From Acidimicrobiia bacterium (GTDB lineage Bacteria > Actinomycetota > Acidimicrobiia > Acidimicrobiales > Ilumatobacteraceae), in the NCBI GenBank assembly GCA_010030605.1, contig RHCK01000070.1:1-7739 (forward strand): a stretch of DNA of 7,739 nucleotides, written 5' to 3'. A model generated the notes under the pieces. The model was not told the origin of the DNA, did no database searches, and saw only the letters and a list, made by a program, of their open reading frames with translations. Each line of letters opens with the position of its first letter. The first letter of the stretch is position 1. Shown here piece by piece: positions 1 through 5,544 of this stretch. The position numbers were made by a program, and so were the translations under genes.

Positions 1-1566
1 CGCGTCCACGGGTTCCATCGTCGCGATGCCGTCGGCCTTGGCCTTGGCGATGATCCACGCCACGTGTTCAGCCACGGTGCTGATGGAATGCAGGAAGTTC
101 GTGGCCTGAGCTCCTTGAACCGTGCTGATCATCAACATGTTCGGGAATCCCCGTGTGAGAACTCCCTGCAACGTCGACGGACCATCGGCCCACGCCACCG
201 ACAACGGTGTGCCGCCGCGACCTTTGGGATCGAATCCGAGGCGCTCGTGATAGTCGTTGGTCACTTCGTAGCCCGAGGCGTAGATGAGCAGATCGACCGG
301 GTATTCACGACCCTCGAAGATCGGACCGTTCTCTCCCAGTTCGTGAATTCCCTTTCCGTCGGTGTCGACCAGGTGCACGTTCGAACGGTTGAACGCTGGC
401 AGATACTCGTCATGGAAACACGGACGCTTGCATGCTTGGCTGTACCAGGGCATCAGCTTCTTGGCCAGTTCCTGATCGGTGATCACGTTCGCGATGTGAT
501 CACGAATCTTCTGCACGTTGTCGAAGTCGACCTTCTCGAGTTCGATCGCTTCTTGTTCGTCGTCGGGCAACTTGCGTGTGTCGACCCAGAACAACTTCGT
601 CCACTCGTCGGCGACCATGTCGACCTCGGGCTGGGATCCCGTGATGGCCAAGGTGAAGTTCTTGATTCGTTCGGCCTGCCAACCCGGCTTCAGGCTGGCG
701 AACCACTCGGGGTCGGTGGGCTTGTTGTTGCGCTTACCAACCAAAGCCGGAGTGCGTTGGAAGACGTACAACTCCTTGCACGCTTCGGCCAACTTCGGCA
801 CGGCCTGCACCGCGGTGGCACCCGTTCCGATGATGGCCACTCGCTTGTCGGCGAGTTTGTCCATGAATTCGGTCGGACTGCCACCGGTGTAGGAGTAATC
901 CCAACGACTGGTGTGGAACGCGCGACCCTTGAACTTGTGGATGCCCTCCACGGCCGGAAGCTTGGGTCGGTGCAACACACCACCGGCGATGATCACGAAC
1001 TTCGACGTGAGGTCGTCGCCCCTGCTGGTGATGGTGTGCCAACGCTGCGTGGTGTCGTCCCATCGCATGTCGTCGACCTCGGTCTGGAACAACGCTCTCG
1101 GATAGAGGTCGAGCGTTCGGCCGAGAAGTTGGCAGTAAGCAAAAATCTCGTAGGCCTTCACGTACTTCTCGGTGGGCATGTAGCCCGTCTCTTCGAGCAA
1201 CGGCAGATACACGTACGACTCCACGTCGCACGCACAGTTGGGATAGCGATTCCAGTACCACGTGCCACCGAAGTCGCCGGCCAGGTCGATCATCCGGAAA
1301 TTGGTGATGCCGGCCTTCTGCAGGTTGTACGCCGCCAGCATTCCGCCGAAACCGGCGCCCACGATGACCACCTCGACCTCTTCGGTGACCGCCGGACGCG
1401 TAAAGTTCGGATCGGAGAACGGGTCGCGGTCGAAGTCGGCGAATTCGCCCGTGATCGCCTTGAACTGTCGGGTGCCGTCGGCGCGCAAACGCTTCTCGCG
1501 CTCGATGCGATACTTCTCGCGAATCTCCTCGGGCGACAGATGTCCCGATCCGGATGTGTTCGTCAT
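1..1566 (-). CDS. Baeyer-Villiger-type flavin-containing monooxygenase (3' end cut by window edge)
   Basis: Cytoplasmic FAD/NADPH enzyme expected to insert one oxygen atom from O2 into a ketone, or to oxygenate a soft heteroatom; the substrate cannot be read from sequence. 522 codons are visible and the C-terminus lies beyond base 1. Seen: FAD-binding GAGFGG at residues 70-75; GGTWYWNRYP at 100-109; the Baeyer-Villiger fingerprint F-x-G-x3-H-x3-W-D at 212-223 (FKGRAFHTSRWD); NADP-binding GTGATA at 247-252; ASGYE at 430-434, equivalent to the conserved ATGY-type motif. About 60 residues precede the first Rossmann motif, as in longer members of the family. The ATG at 1566 has a weak Shine-Dalgarno (GGGAG) 10 bases upstream. 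It follows the DUF4188 gene by 75 bases on the same strand, suggesting one transcript. Oddity: Asn110 stands where the family normally has Gly after RYP. The family call is firm; the substrate is unknown. Confidence 0.93.
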   Translation of the reverse strand, partial: MTNTSGSGHLSPEEIREKYRIEREKRLRADGTRQFKAITGEFADFDRDPFSDPNFTRPAVTEEVEVVIVGAGFGGMLAAYNLQKAGITNFRMIDLAGDFGGTWYWNRYPNCACDVESYVYLPLLEETGYMPTEKYVKAYEIFAYCQLLGRTLDLYPRALFQTEVDDMRWDDTTQRWHTITSRGDDLTSKFVIIAGGVLHRPKLPAVEGIHKFKGRAFHTSRWDYSYTGGSPTEFMDKLADKRVAIIGTGATAVQAVPKLAEACKELYVFQRTPALVGKRNNKPTDPEWFASLKPGWQAERIKNFTLAITGSQPEVDMVADEWTKLFWVDTRKLPDDEQEAIELEKVDFDNVQKIRDHIANVITDQELAKKLMPWYSQACKRPCFHDEYLPAFNRSNVHLVDTDGKGIHELGENGPIFEGREYPVDLLIYASGYEVTNDYHERLGFDPKGRGGTPLSVAWADGPSTLQGVLTRGFPNMLMISTVQGAQATNFLHSISTVAEHVAWIIAKAKADGIATMEPVDA

Positions 1567-1576
1567 GTTGCTCTCG

Positions 1577-1581
1577 CTCCC
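1577..1581 (-). promoter_or_regulatory. Weak Shine-Dalgarno of the flavin monooxygenase
   Basis: GGGAG on the minus strand lies 10 bases before the ATG at 1566, and a second purine run (GAGAG) lies 4 bases before it. This is the only gene start in the window with a plausible ribosome-binding site. That fits a gene translated from inside a longer message starting at the DUF4188 gene. I see no convincing -10 box directly before this start. Confidence 0.4.
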
Positions 1582-1620
1582 GACCAATTGTGCCCGTACA
1601 TACTCGCAAGGACCCGGTGC

Positions 1621-1636
1621 CTTCACCAACTTCACC
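1621..1636. repeat. Short direct repeat CTTCACC, two copies
   Basis: Two identical 7-mers CTTCACC, separated by AA, lie in the 75-base space between the DUF4188 stop and the monooxygenase start (GGTGAAG twice on the minus strand, 9-base period). They could be a paired half-site for a regulator or simply chance. No terminator-like hairpin is visible in this spacer. Confidence 0.2.
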
Positions 1637-1641
1637 GAGCG

Positions 1642-2154
1642 TCAGTACGGGTCGACGGCCGGCGCCTCGGAATCGTTTCCGGTCATTCGACTGCGAGCCG
1701 ACTGCCCCCGCTTCGCTGCTGGCACCACTCCGGTCACCGTTGCGAGCCCGAAGTCCGGCATGTTCCCGTAGACCGTTTCGACCGTGGCGTCGGACAGAAG
1801 AATCGTTTCGTGGAAGATGCCGACCGTGCCGTTGTCACGAACCTTTCTGTTGAAAGATCGCCACGCGGGGAGATGCGCGTTGTTCGTCGAACGCGAATAA
1901 TCCGCCAATTTGTCGAATGACTCCCAGTACTGCCACACCAGGATCGTGCGACCCGACAGAAACGTGCGTGGCTTGCCCACCATCCCAAGTTCGCGATGTT
2001 TCTGTAATTCGACCAACATTCGCGGCATGGCGACGAAGACGGGCAACCATTTCCACACGCGCCACAAAGAGTTGATGCGCATGCCGATCAGAAACAACAC
2101 CTTCCCATCTGATCCGGCATCGGCAGTGAAACGTCCTTTATTTACCTTTGGCAT
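1642..2154 (-). CDS. DUF4188 monooxygenase-like protein
   Basis: 170-residue soluble protein matching the DUF4188 family, described as monooxygenase-like; no reaction is established that I can state. Recognisable blocks: FLIGMRINSLWRVWKWLPVF at residues 21-40, MPRML at 43-47, VWQYWESF at 73-80, HLPAWRSFNRKV at 94-105 and GIFHET at 112-117, with His94 and His115 as conserved-looking polar positions. There is no signal peptide; the tail after about residue 145 is low-complexity and basic, then acidic. The frame is open upstream to 2280, but that extension crosses the divergent pirin gene and looks unlike the family. I choose the ATG at 2154 because the protein then begins just before the conserved GRFTAD segment, and because a TATCGT box ends 6 bases upstream. 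It is first in a likely two-gene operon with the flavin monooxygenase, so it may act with that enzyme (inference). Confidence 0.85.
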   Translation of the reverse strand: MPKVNKGRFTADAGSDGKVLFLIGMRINSLWRVWKWLPVFVAMPRMLVELQKHRELGMVGKPRTFLSGRTILVWQYWESFDKLADYSRSTNNAHLPAWRSFNRKVRDNGTVGIFHETILLSDATVETVYGNMPDFGLATVTGVVPAAKRGQSARSRMTGNDSEAPAVDPY

Positions 2155-2160
2155 GACCTC

Positions 2161-2166
2161 ACGATA
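2161..2166 (-). promoter_or_regulatory. Probable leaderless -10 box of the DUF4188 gene
   Basis: TATCGT on the minus strand is followed by 6 bases (GAGGTC) and then the ATG at 2154. Transcription would begin at or next to the start codon. No convincing -35 is seen 16-18 bases upstream. The GAGG inside the gap is too close to the ATG to act as a normal Shine-Dalgarno. Confidence 0.45.
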
Positions 2167-2181
2167 ATCGGACTTCGGTTC

Positions 2182-2187
2182 TACGCT
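2182..2187 (+). promoter_or_regulatory. Probable leaderless -10 box of the pirin gene
   Basis: TACGCT is followed by 6 bases and the GTG start at 2194, the same geometry as other genes here. The -35 is weak (TCACGA, 17 bases upstream). An alternative pair, TTTACC at 2141-2146 and GATAAT at 2163-2168 with a 16-base spacer, would give a leader of roughly 20 bases with no Shine-Dalgarno. Confidence 0.45.
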
Positions 2188-2193
2188 GACCGC

Positions 2194-2964
2194 GTGCCCG
2201 CGAACTCCACACCCCTCGTCGACGTGAGACGCGCCAACGACCGACCTCTCACGCGCATCGGTTGGCTCGACTCGCGCCATTCATTCTCGTTCAGCAATCA
2301 CTGGGATCCGGACAACACCCATCACGGGGTGCTGTTGGTGAACAACGACGACACGGTGGCGCCCGGCGCGGGTTTCGACACTCATCCCCATCGCGACATG
2401 GAGATCGTCACGTGGGTGCTCGATGGATCGCTGGTCCACCAGGACTCGATCGGAAACAGCGGTGTCATCTATCCCGGTCTCGCGCAACGAATGAGTGCCG
2501 GGACTGGCATCTTGCATTCGGAGAAAAACGATGCGTGGCGTCACGGTGTCGGCGAACGACACGAATCGCCGGTGCACTTTGTGCAGATGTGGGTGGTTCC
2601 CGATGAGTCCGGCATCGATCCCGGATACGAACAAGTCGAGTTGGATTCGTCTCACTTGTCTGGGCGTCTTGCGGTCGTCGCGTCAGGCATGGAACAACAC
2701 CGCGACCGTACTGCCATTCGCATTCGCAATCGTTTCGCCGCACTGCACGTGGCGCGACTGTCACCGGGCGAATCCGTCGTCGTTCCCGACGCTCCGTTCT
2801 CGCACGTGTTCATCCCCCGGGGAGAGGTCGACATGGAAGTGGCCGGATCGTTGACCGCCGGCGACGCGGTGCGCCTGACGGGTGAGGGTGGTCACCGCAT
2901 CACCGCTCTGTCGTCGTCGGAGATCATGATCTGGGAAATGCACGCCGCCATTCAAGACGCGTGA
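2194..2964 (+). CDS. Pirin family protein (bicupin metalloprotein)
   Basis: 256-residue two-domain cupin of the pirin family. Known members bind a metal through three His and one Glu; E. coli YhhW and human pirin have quercetin 2,3-dioxygenase activity in vitro, and the physiological substrate is usually unknown. All four ligands are visible in the N-terminal cupin: His64 and His66 in FDTHPHRDME, and His108 and Glu110 in GILHSEKND. The N-terminal cupin spans about residues 20-135 and the C-terminal cupin about 155-250. The length is slightly above that of E. coli YhhW. The GTG at 2194 is preferred because the protein begins just before the family's N-terminal segment and TACGCT ends 6 bases upstream. 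It is transcribed away from the DUF4188/monooxygenase pair, with 39 bases between the two start codons, so shared control is possible. Cytoplasmic; no signal peptide. Confidence 0.93.
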   Translation: MPANSTPLVDVRRANDRPLTRIGWLDSRHSFSFSNHWDPDNTHHGVLLVNNDDTVAPGAGFDTHPHRDMEIVTWVLDGSLVHQDSIGNSGVIYPGLAQRMSAGTGILHSEKNDAWRHGVGERHESPVHFVQMWVVPDESGIDPGYEQVELDSSHLSGRLAVVASGMEQHRDRTAIRIRNRFAALHVARLSPGESVVVPDAPFSHVFIPRGEVDMEVAGSLTAGDAVRLTGEGGHRITALSSSEIMIWEMHAAIQDA

Positions 2965-2969
2965 TTCCG

Positions 2970-3401
2970 TCAGAGTTGGTAGCGATACAGGTTCGATTCG
3001 CGAAGCACGAAACCCATCCGCTGATACAGACGATTCGCCGCTTCCCGTGAGGGTCGTGAGGTGAGGTCGACCGTGATCGCTCCATTGGTTCGGGCGTGAT
3101 CGAGAGCCGCACGATTGAGTGCCTCGCCGACTCCATGTCCTCGTGCGGTCCCATCAACCACGACGTCCTCGATCCAGGCCCGAACGCCGGTGGGGATGCG
3201 GAACATGGCCAACGTGAGTGATCCGACGATGCGTCCATCCAAACGGGCGATGAACAAGGTCGACGCCTCCGATTCGACGAGCTTCTGCAGCGCATCGCGA
3301 CTCGGTGGTGGGTTCGACGACGACAGTTGCGGGATCAGCACCTCGAACGCCGCGACGACTTCATCGTCGACCGTCGAACAAATCTCGATGTTGACTGCCA
3401 C
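2970..3401 (-). CDS. GNAT family N-acetyltransferase
   Basis: Single-domain GNAT of 143 residues that should move an acetyl group from acetyl-CoA to an amine; the acceptor cannot be told. Seen: motif A, IEDVVVDGTARGHGVGEAL, at residues 77-95, with the CoA pyrophosphate-binding R-x-x-G-x-G at Arg87-Gly90-Gly92; the preceding strand (LFIARLDGRIVGSLTL) at 49-64; and motif B, ANRLYQRMGF, at 122-131. The frame runs open to 3572, far into the divergent gene, so the start must be chosen. GTG at 3401 has TAGACT ending 7 bases upstream, matching the leaderless geometry of neighbouring genes. GTG at 3407 (145 residues) remains possible. The gene converges on pirin with only 5 bases between stop codons and no visible terminator hairpin. 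Confidence 0.88.
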   Translation of the reverse strand: MAVNIEICSTVDDEVVAAFEVLIPQLSSSNPPPSRDALQKLVESEASTLFIARLDGRIVGSLTLAMFRIPTGVRAWIEDVVVDGTARGHGVGEALNRAALDHARTNGAITVDLTSRPSREAANRLYQRMGFVLRESNLYRYQL

Positions 3402-3408
3402 GGTCACG

Positions 3409-3414
3409 AGTCTA
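3409..3414 (-). promoter_or_regulatory. Probable leaderless -10 box of the acetyltransferase gene
   Basis: TAGACT on the minus strand is followed by 7 bases and the GTG at 3401. It lies directly beside the inverted repeat at 3415-3438, which would fill the -10 to -35 spacer and most of the -35. No recognisable -35 is seen there. Confidence 0.45.
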
Positions 3415-3438
3415 GGCAACCGACCTTCTACGGTTGCC
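3415..3438. repeat. Perfect 8-bp inverted repeat, candidate operator between divergent genes
   Basis: GGCAACCG (3415-3422) and CGGTTGCC (3431-3438) are exact reverse complements separated by an 8-base loop. The element ends 2 bases before the ATG of the SCO6745-family gene, its right arm overlaps that gene's TACGGT box, and its left arm abuts the acetyltransferase TAGACT box. A dimeric protein bound here would block both promoters. The obvious, untested candidate is the winged-helix protein encoded immediately downstream. A weak RNA hairpin is less likely, because most of the element lies before the predicted transcription start. Confidence 0.5.
3429..3434 (+). promoter_or_regulatory. Probable leaderless -10 box of the SCO6745-family gene
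   Basis: TACGGT is followed by 6 bases and the ATG at 3441. Its last four bases lie in the right arm of the inverted repeat. There is no clear -35: the nearest resemblance is TCACGA at 3404-3409, with a longer-than-usual 19-base spacer. Confidence 0.45.
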
Positions 3439-3440
3439 CC

Positions 3441-4355
3441 ATGACTCGCATCAACGATCACGCCGAACTTCAAACAAAGGCACGCGCGCTCGGTGCCGCA
3501 TTGGAGCCGTTCGTCGGTCAGGTGTACTTCTCCCCCGAGTGCCACGCGAATTATGTCGCACTCGGCTTTCAACCAAGTCCCGGCGACATGAACGGTGTCG
3601 CGTTGCCCGAAGGCATCGCGTACTTCACCAGTCGCGGATCATTGATGGGTCAGGTTCCCGGCGAAGTTGTCGCGGCGGCCTTCGCCGTGTTCAACCCGGC
3701 CGCGGTGATCCCATCCGTGGCGGCGGGTTGGTCCATCACCGATGCCACCACCATTTGCGCCGCCCGGCGTGATGGTGCGATCGCTCAATTGGAAAGAATT
3801 CTCGGAGCAAAACCAGGAGGGGTCTCGCAGGCGCGAAAGATTCTCGAACGTGCGGTTTCGGTGTTGAGACCCGAAGGCCGTCCACTGTTCGCCGGAACAC
3901 TCAGTCAGCAGGTACCCACATCCGATCTGGGCGCCTGCTGGCACTACGGCGACATGTTGCGCGAGTATCGCGGAGATGCGCACACGGCCGCATGGATCTC
4001 GGCCGGGCTCGACGCCACCGAAATTGGATTGCTCACCGAGCTGTACTGGGGTCTGCCCCTCAAGTCGTACAGTCGCACACGCGCCTGGTCCGAGGACGAT
4101 TTCGCGGCAGCCATCGAACGATTGGAATCGCGCGGACTCATCCATGATGGAGCCTTCACCGAAGAGGGACGCAACGTTCGCGAACGCATCGAGGTGGACA
4201 CCGACCGGCAGATGCTCGGGATGCTCGAAACGATCGGTGACGACTTCGAACGATTGATCGCCATGCTCGGTCCGTGGTCCGACACGGTGCGCCAGTTCAA
4301 GGGCTATCCGTCCGCCGGGCCCCACGAACTCGCGGCCGCGGCCAGCAAACGATGA
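3441..4355 (+). CDS. SCO6745 family protein (winged-helix-like)
   Basis: 304-residue actinobacterial protein that I recognise as SCO6745-like, a family with predicted helix-turn-helix character but no established function that I can cite. The N-terminal part carries ALEPFVGQVYFSPECHANYV (residues 20-39) and FTSRGSLMGQVPGEVVAAAF (62-81). The segment at roughly 190-250 reads as a winged helix: LDATEIGLLTELYWGL, then WSEDDFAAAIERLESRGLIH (216-235), then a short wing and TEEGRNVRERIE, resembling the MarR-type recognition helix and wing. The open frame extends upstream to 3327, but those codons overlap the divergent acetyltransferase and do not look like protein of this family, so ATG 3441 is chosen. 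Its promoter overlaps a perfect inverted repeat, suggesting autoregulation (inference). It could equally bind a small ligand and not DNA. Confidence 0.82.
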   Translation: MTRINDHAELQTKARALGAALEPFVGQVYFSPECHANYVALGFQPSPGDMNGVALPEGIAYFTSRGSLMGQVPGEVVAAAFAVFNPAAVIPSVAAGWSITDATTICAARRDGAIAQLERILGAKPGGVSQARKILERAVSVLRPEGRPLFAGTLSQQVPTSDLGACWHYGDMLREYRGDAHTAAWISAGLDATEIGLLTELYWGLPLKSYSRTRAWSEDDFAAAIERLESRGLIHDGAFTEEGRNVRERIEVDTDRQMLGMLETIGDDFERLIAMLGPWSDTVRQFKGYPSAGPHELAAAASKR

Positions 4356-4362
4356 TCGAGTG

Positions 4363-4391
4363 TTCACATCGTTCGGCGACCGTGGCAGACT
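4363..4391 (+). promoter_or_regulatory. Promoter of the selenoprotein gene (leaderless type)
   Basis: TTCACA (4363-4368), a 17-base spacer and CAGACT (4386-4391), then 6 bases to the GTG at 4398. The spacing is ideal for a housekeeping sigma factor. The -10 departs from TANNNT only in its first base. Transcription would start at or within a base or two of the GTG. The promoter lies just after the stop codon of the previous gene, so read-through is also possible. Confidence 0.5.
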
Positions 4392-4397
4392 GACACC

Positions 4398-5480
4398 GTG
4401 ATCCTCACCGAACTGCGCACATCCGCCGCCGCTTTCCACGCCAGCACCGGCTGGGAACCGAAACCCGAAGGTTTGTGTCGCGGTGAGGTCTGCGTTCCCG
4501 CACCCGGAGCCCTCGGTGCCGATGGGGCGCTCGATGTCAGCATCGCCGCCGATCGATTGGGCATGCCTCTGGTGCACGACTCCGATCACGGAGTGTGGGC
4601 CCTCGGCAGCGCGACACTCGGCGGCCGAGCACTCACCACCGCGGTGGCGGCCGATCCGGAATTGCTCACGTTCGACAAGAAGCCCTTCCACCTGTCGTCA
4701 CTGCGCGGCAAGAAGGTCATCTTGTTGGCGTGGTCCAGTTATTGAGGATGTCGTTCGAGTCTGCCCGGGTGGCAGGCACTGCACGCCGAAATCGAAGCAC
4801 TGGGAGCCACCGTGGTGACCGTCGCACTCGACATCGACATCGAACTCGCACGGCCGTGGCATGACGCGGCGCAAGCCACGCATCCCAGTCTCATCGACAC
4901 CACCCACGCCACGAATGCGCTCTTCGGGTTCACCAACATTCCGATGGCGGTCTGGATCGACGAGAACGGAACGCTGGTTCGCCCCGCCGAGGCCGCGTCC
5001 ATCGAACGCAGCCCGTTGCGCGACATGGAGATCCCCGAGGGTCTTCCCGAACAACTCAGCAAAGTCATGCACGCGGTGAAGGCCATTCCCGACGACGCCG
5101 AGGCCTACCGAGCCGCGATCCTCGACTGGGTTCGAAACGGCGCCGCGTCGAAGTACGCCATGGCGCCCGATGAAGTCATCGAACGCAGTCGACCGCACTC
5201 CGACGATCGAGCTCGGGCCACCGCGTGCTTCGAGTTGGGTGAACACCTTCGACGTCACGGTCATACCGATGCCGCCGTGGCGTGGTGGAAGGAAGCGCAT
5301 CGCCTCGATCCGCAAAATCTCGTCTACAAGCGACAGGCATGGACACTCGTCACCACCCCCGAGGGTGCCACCGAGTACGACCTCATGCAAGGTCCGAACG
5401 ACGTGTACGAGAGCAACCTGGTGGACGAGGTTTCTGGTGAGGGTGGATTCGCACAATTCATTGTTCGCCCGACACTGTGA
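4398..5480 (+). CDS. Thioredoxin-fold selenoprotein (UGC motif) with TPR-like C-terminus
   Basis: 360 residues if the in-frame TGA at 4743-4745 is read as selenocysteine 116. Expected role: a thiol/selenol redox protein; substrate unknown. Residues 1-90 form a domain I cannot name, with Cys27-x4-Cys32 (CRGEVC). Residues 91-200 are a TlpA/redoxin-like thioredoxin fold: FDKKPFHLSSLRGKKVILLA, then WSSY-U116-G-C118-R, a helix (LPGWQALHAEIEAL, 122-135), a strand (ATVVTVALD, 137-145) and the cis-proline loop NIPMAVWIDENG (Ile181-Pro182). Residues 271-318 resemble a TPR unit. There is no signal peptide, so it is probably cytoplasmic. Both halves share one frame and similar codon use, and a SECIS-like hairpin follows the TGA. 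GTG 4398 is preferred because a promoter ends 6 bases upstream. Alternatives: a nonsense mutation, a sequencing error, or a genuine 115-residue product that would stop before completing the fold. Confidence 0.82.
4743..4745 (+). other. In-frame TGA, predicted selenocysteine codon (Sec116)
   Basis: TGA sits between the Tyr115 and Gly117 codons, giving Y-U-G-C-R in the position of the catalytic Cys of a thioredoxin fold. The reading frame continues for 244 codons to a final TGA at 5478-5480. All complete genes in the window end in TGA, so TGA has not been reassigned genome-wide and the recoding must be position-specific. Replacement of a redox-active Cys is the classical context for Sec. Confidence 0.8.
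4757..4779 (+). promoter_or_regulatory. Candidate bacterial SECIS hairpin
   Basis: Core stem CTGCC (4761-4765) pairs with GGCAG (4771-4775) around the 5-base loop CGGGT (4766-4770). It extends downward by a T4760-G4776 wobble and G4759-C4777, then an A-A mismatch and G4757-C4779. The loop begins 21 bases after the TGA and has G as its second base. That matches the known bacterial SECIS pattern: an apical loop about 16-37 bases from UGA with a G in its first two positions, recognised by SelB. It lies wholly within coding sequence. Confidence 0.65.
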
Positions 5481-5507
5481 ACATTCGACTTCGGTGTGAA
5501 TTGCCGA

Positions 5508-5536
5508 TTTACCAACCTCTTTTTCGGCGGTAGCGT
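5508..5536 (+). promoter_or_regulatory. Promoter of the PAC2-family gene (near-leaderless)
   Basis: TTTACC (5508-5513), a 17-base spacer and TAGCGT (5531-5536), then 8 bases to the ATG at 5545. The spacer contains a run of five T. No Shine-Dalgarno lies at a normal distance; the nearest purine-rich bases (GGCGG) are inside the promoter. The 64-base space after the selenoprotein gene shows no terminator hairpin. Confidence 0.5.
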
Positions 5537-5544
5537 ACGAGTCG

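Noticed and set aside
734..1609. 291-codon minus-strand frame overlapping the flavin monooxygenase in another phase
   Set aside because: Arg- and Gly-rich composition typical of a wrong-frame reading; the flavin monooxygenase motifs are in the other phase.
1567..1641. Terminator or promoter between the DUF4188 gene and the flavin monooxygenase
   Set aside because: No stem-loop with a T-run and no -10 box at a useful distance; an operon with a Shine-Dalgarno-led second gene is simpler.
64..1920. 618-codon open frame on the plus strand
   Set aside because: It lies opposite the flavin monooxygenase and the DUF4188 gene, whose motifs are unambiguous. Long antisense frames are common in GC-rich genes, and its product shows no recognisable domain.
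2141..2168. TTTACC...GATAAT as the main pirin promoter
   Set aside because: The boxes look good, but they would leave a leader of about 20 bases without a ribosome-binding site, whereas TACGCT fits the geometry seen at the other genes. Kept as an alternative only.
3639..4691. 350-codon open frame on the minus strand
   Set aside because: It is antisense to the SCO6745-family gene and the start of the selenoprotein gene, with no domain features.
4398..4745. Pseudogene or frameshift interpretation of the thioredoxin-fold gene
   Set aside because: There is no change of frame, no second lesion, coding bias is kept after the TGA, the TGA replaces the catalytic position, and a SECIS-like hairpin follows. 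It is not fully excluded without homologues.
4743..4745. Genome-wide reassignment of TGA to an amino acid
   Set aside because: All complete genes here, including this one, end in TGA at sensible family lengths.
4698..5456. 252-codon open frame on the minus strand, opposite the selenoprotein gene
   Set aside because: It is a shadow of the sense gene: the fold motifs, promoter and SECIS-like element are all on the plus strand.
4812..5480. A separate gene starting at GTG 4812, downstream of the TGA
   Set aside because: It is in the same frame as the upstream part, would start in the middle of a core strand of the thioredoxin fold, and has no promoter or ribosome-binding site. Sec read-through explains both halves better.
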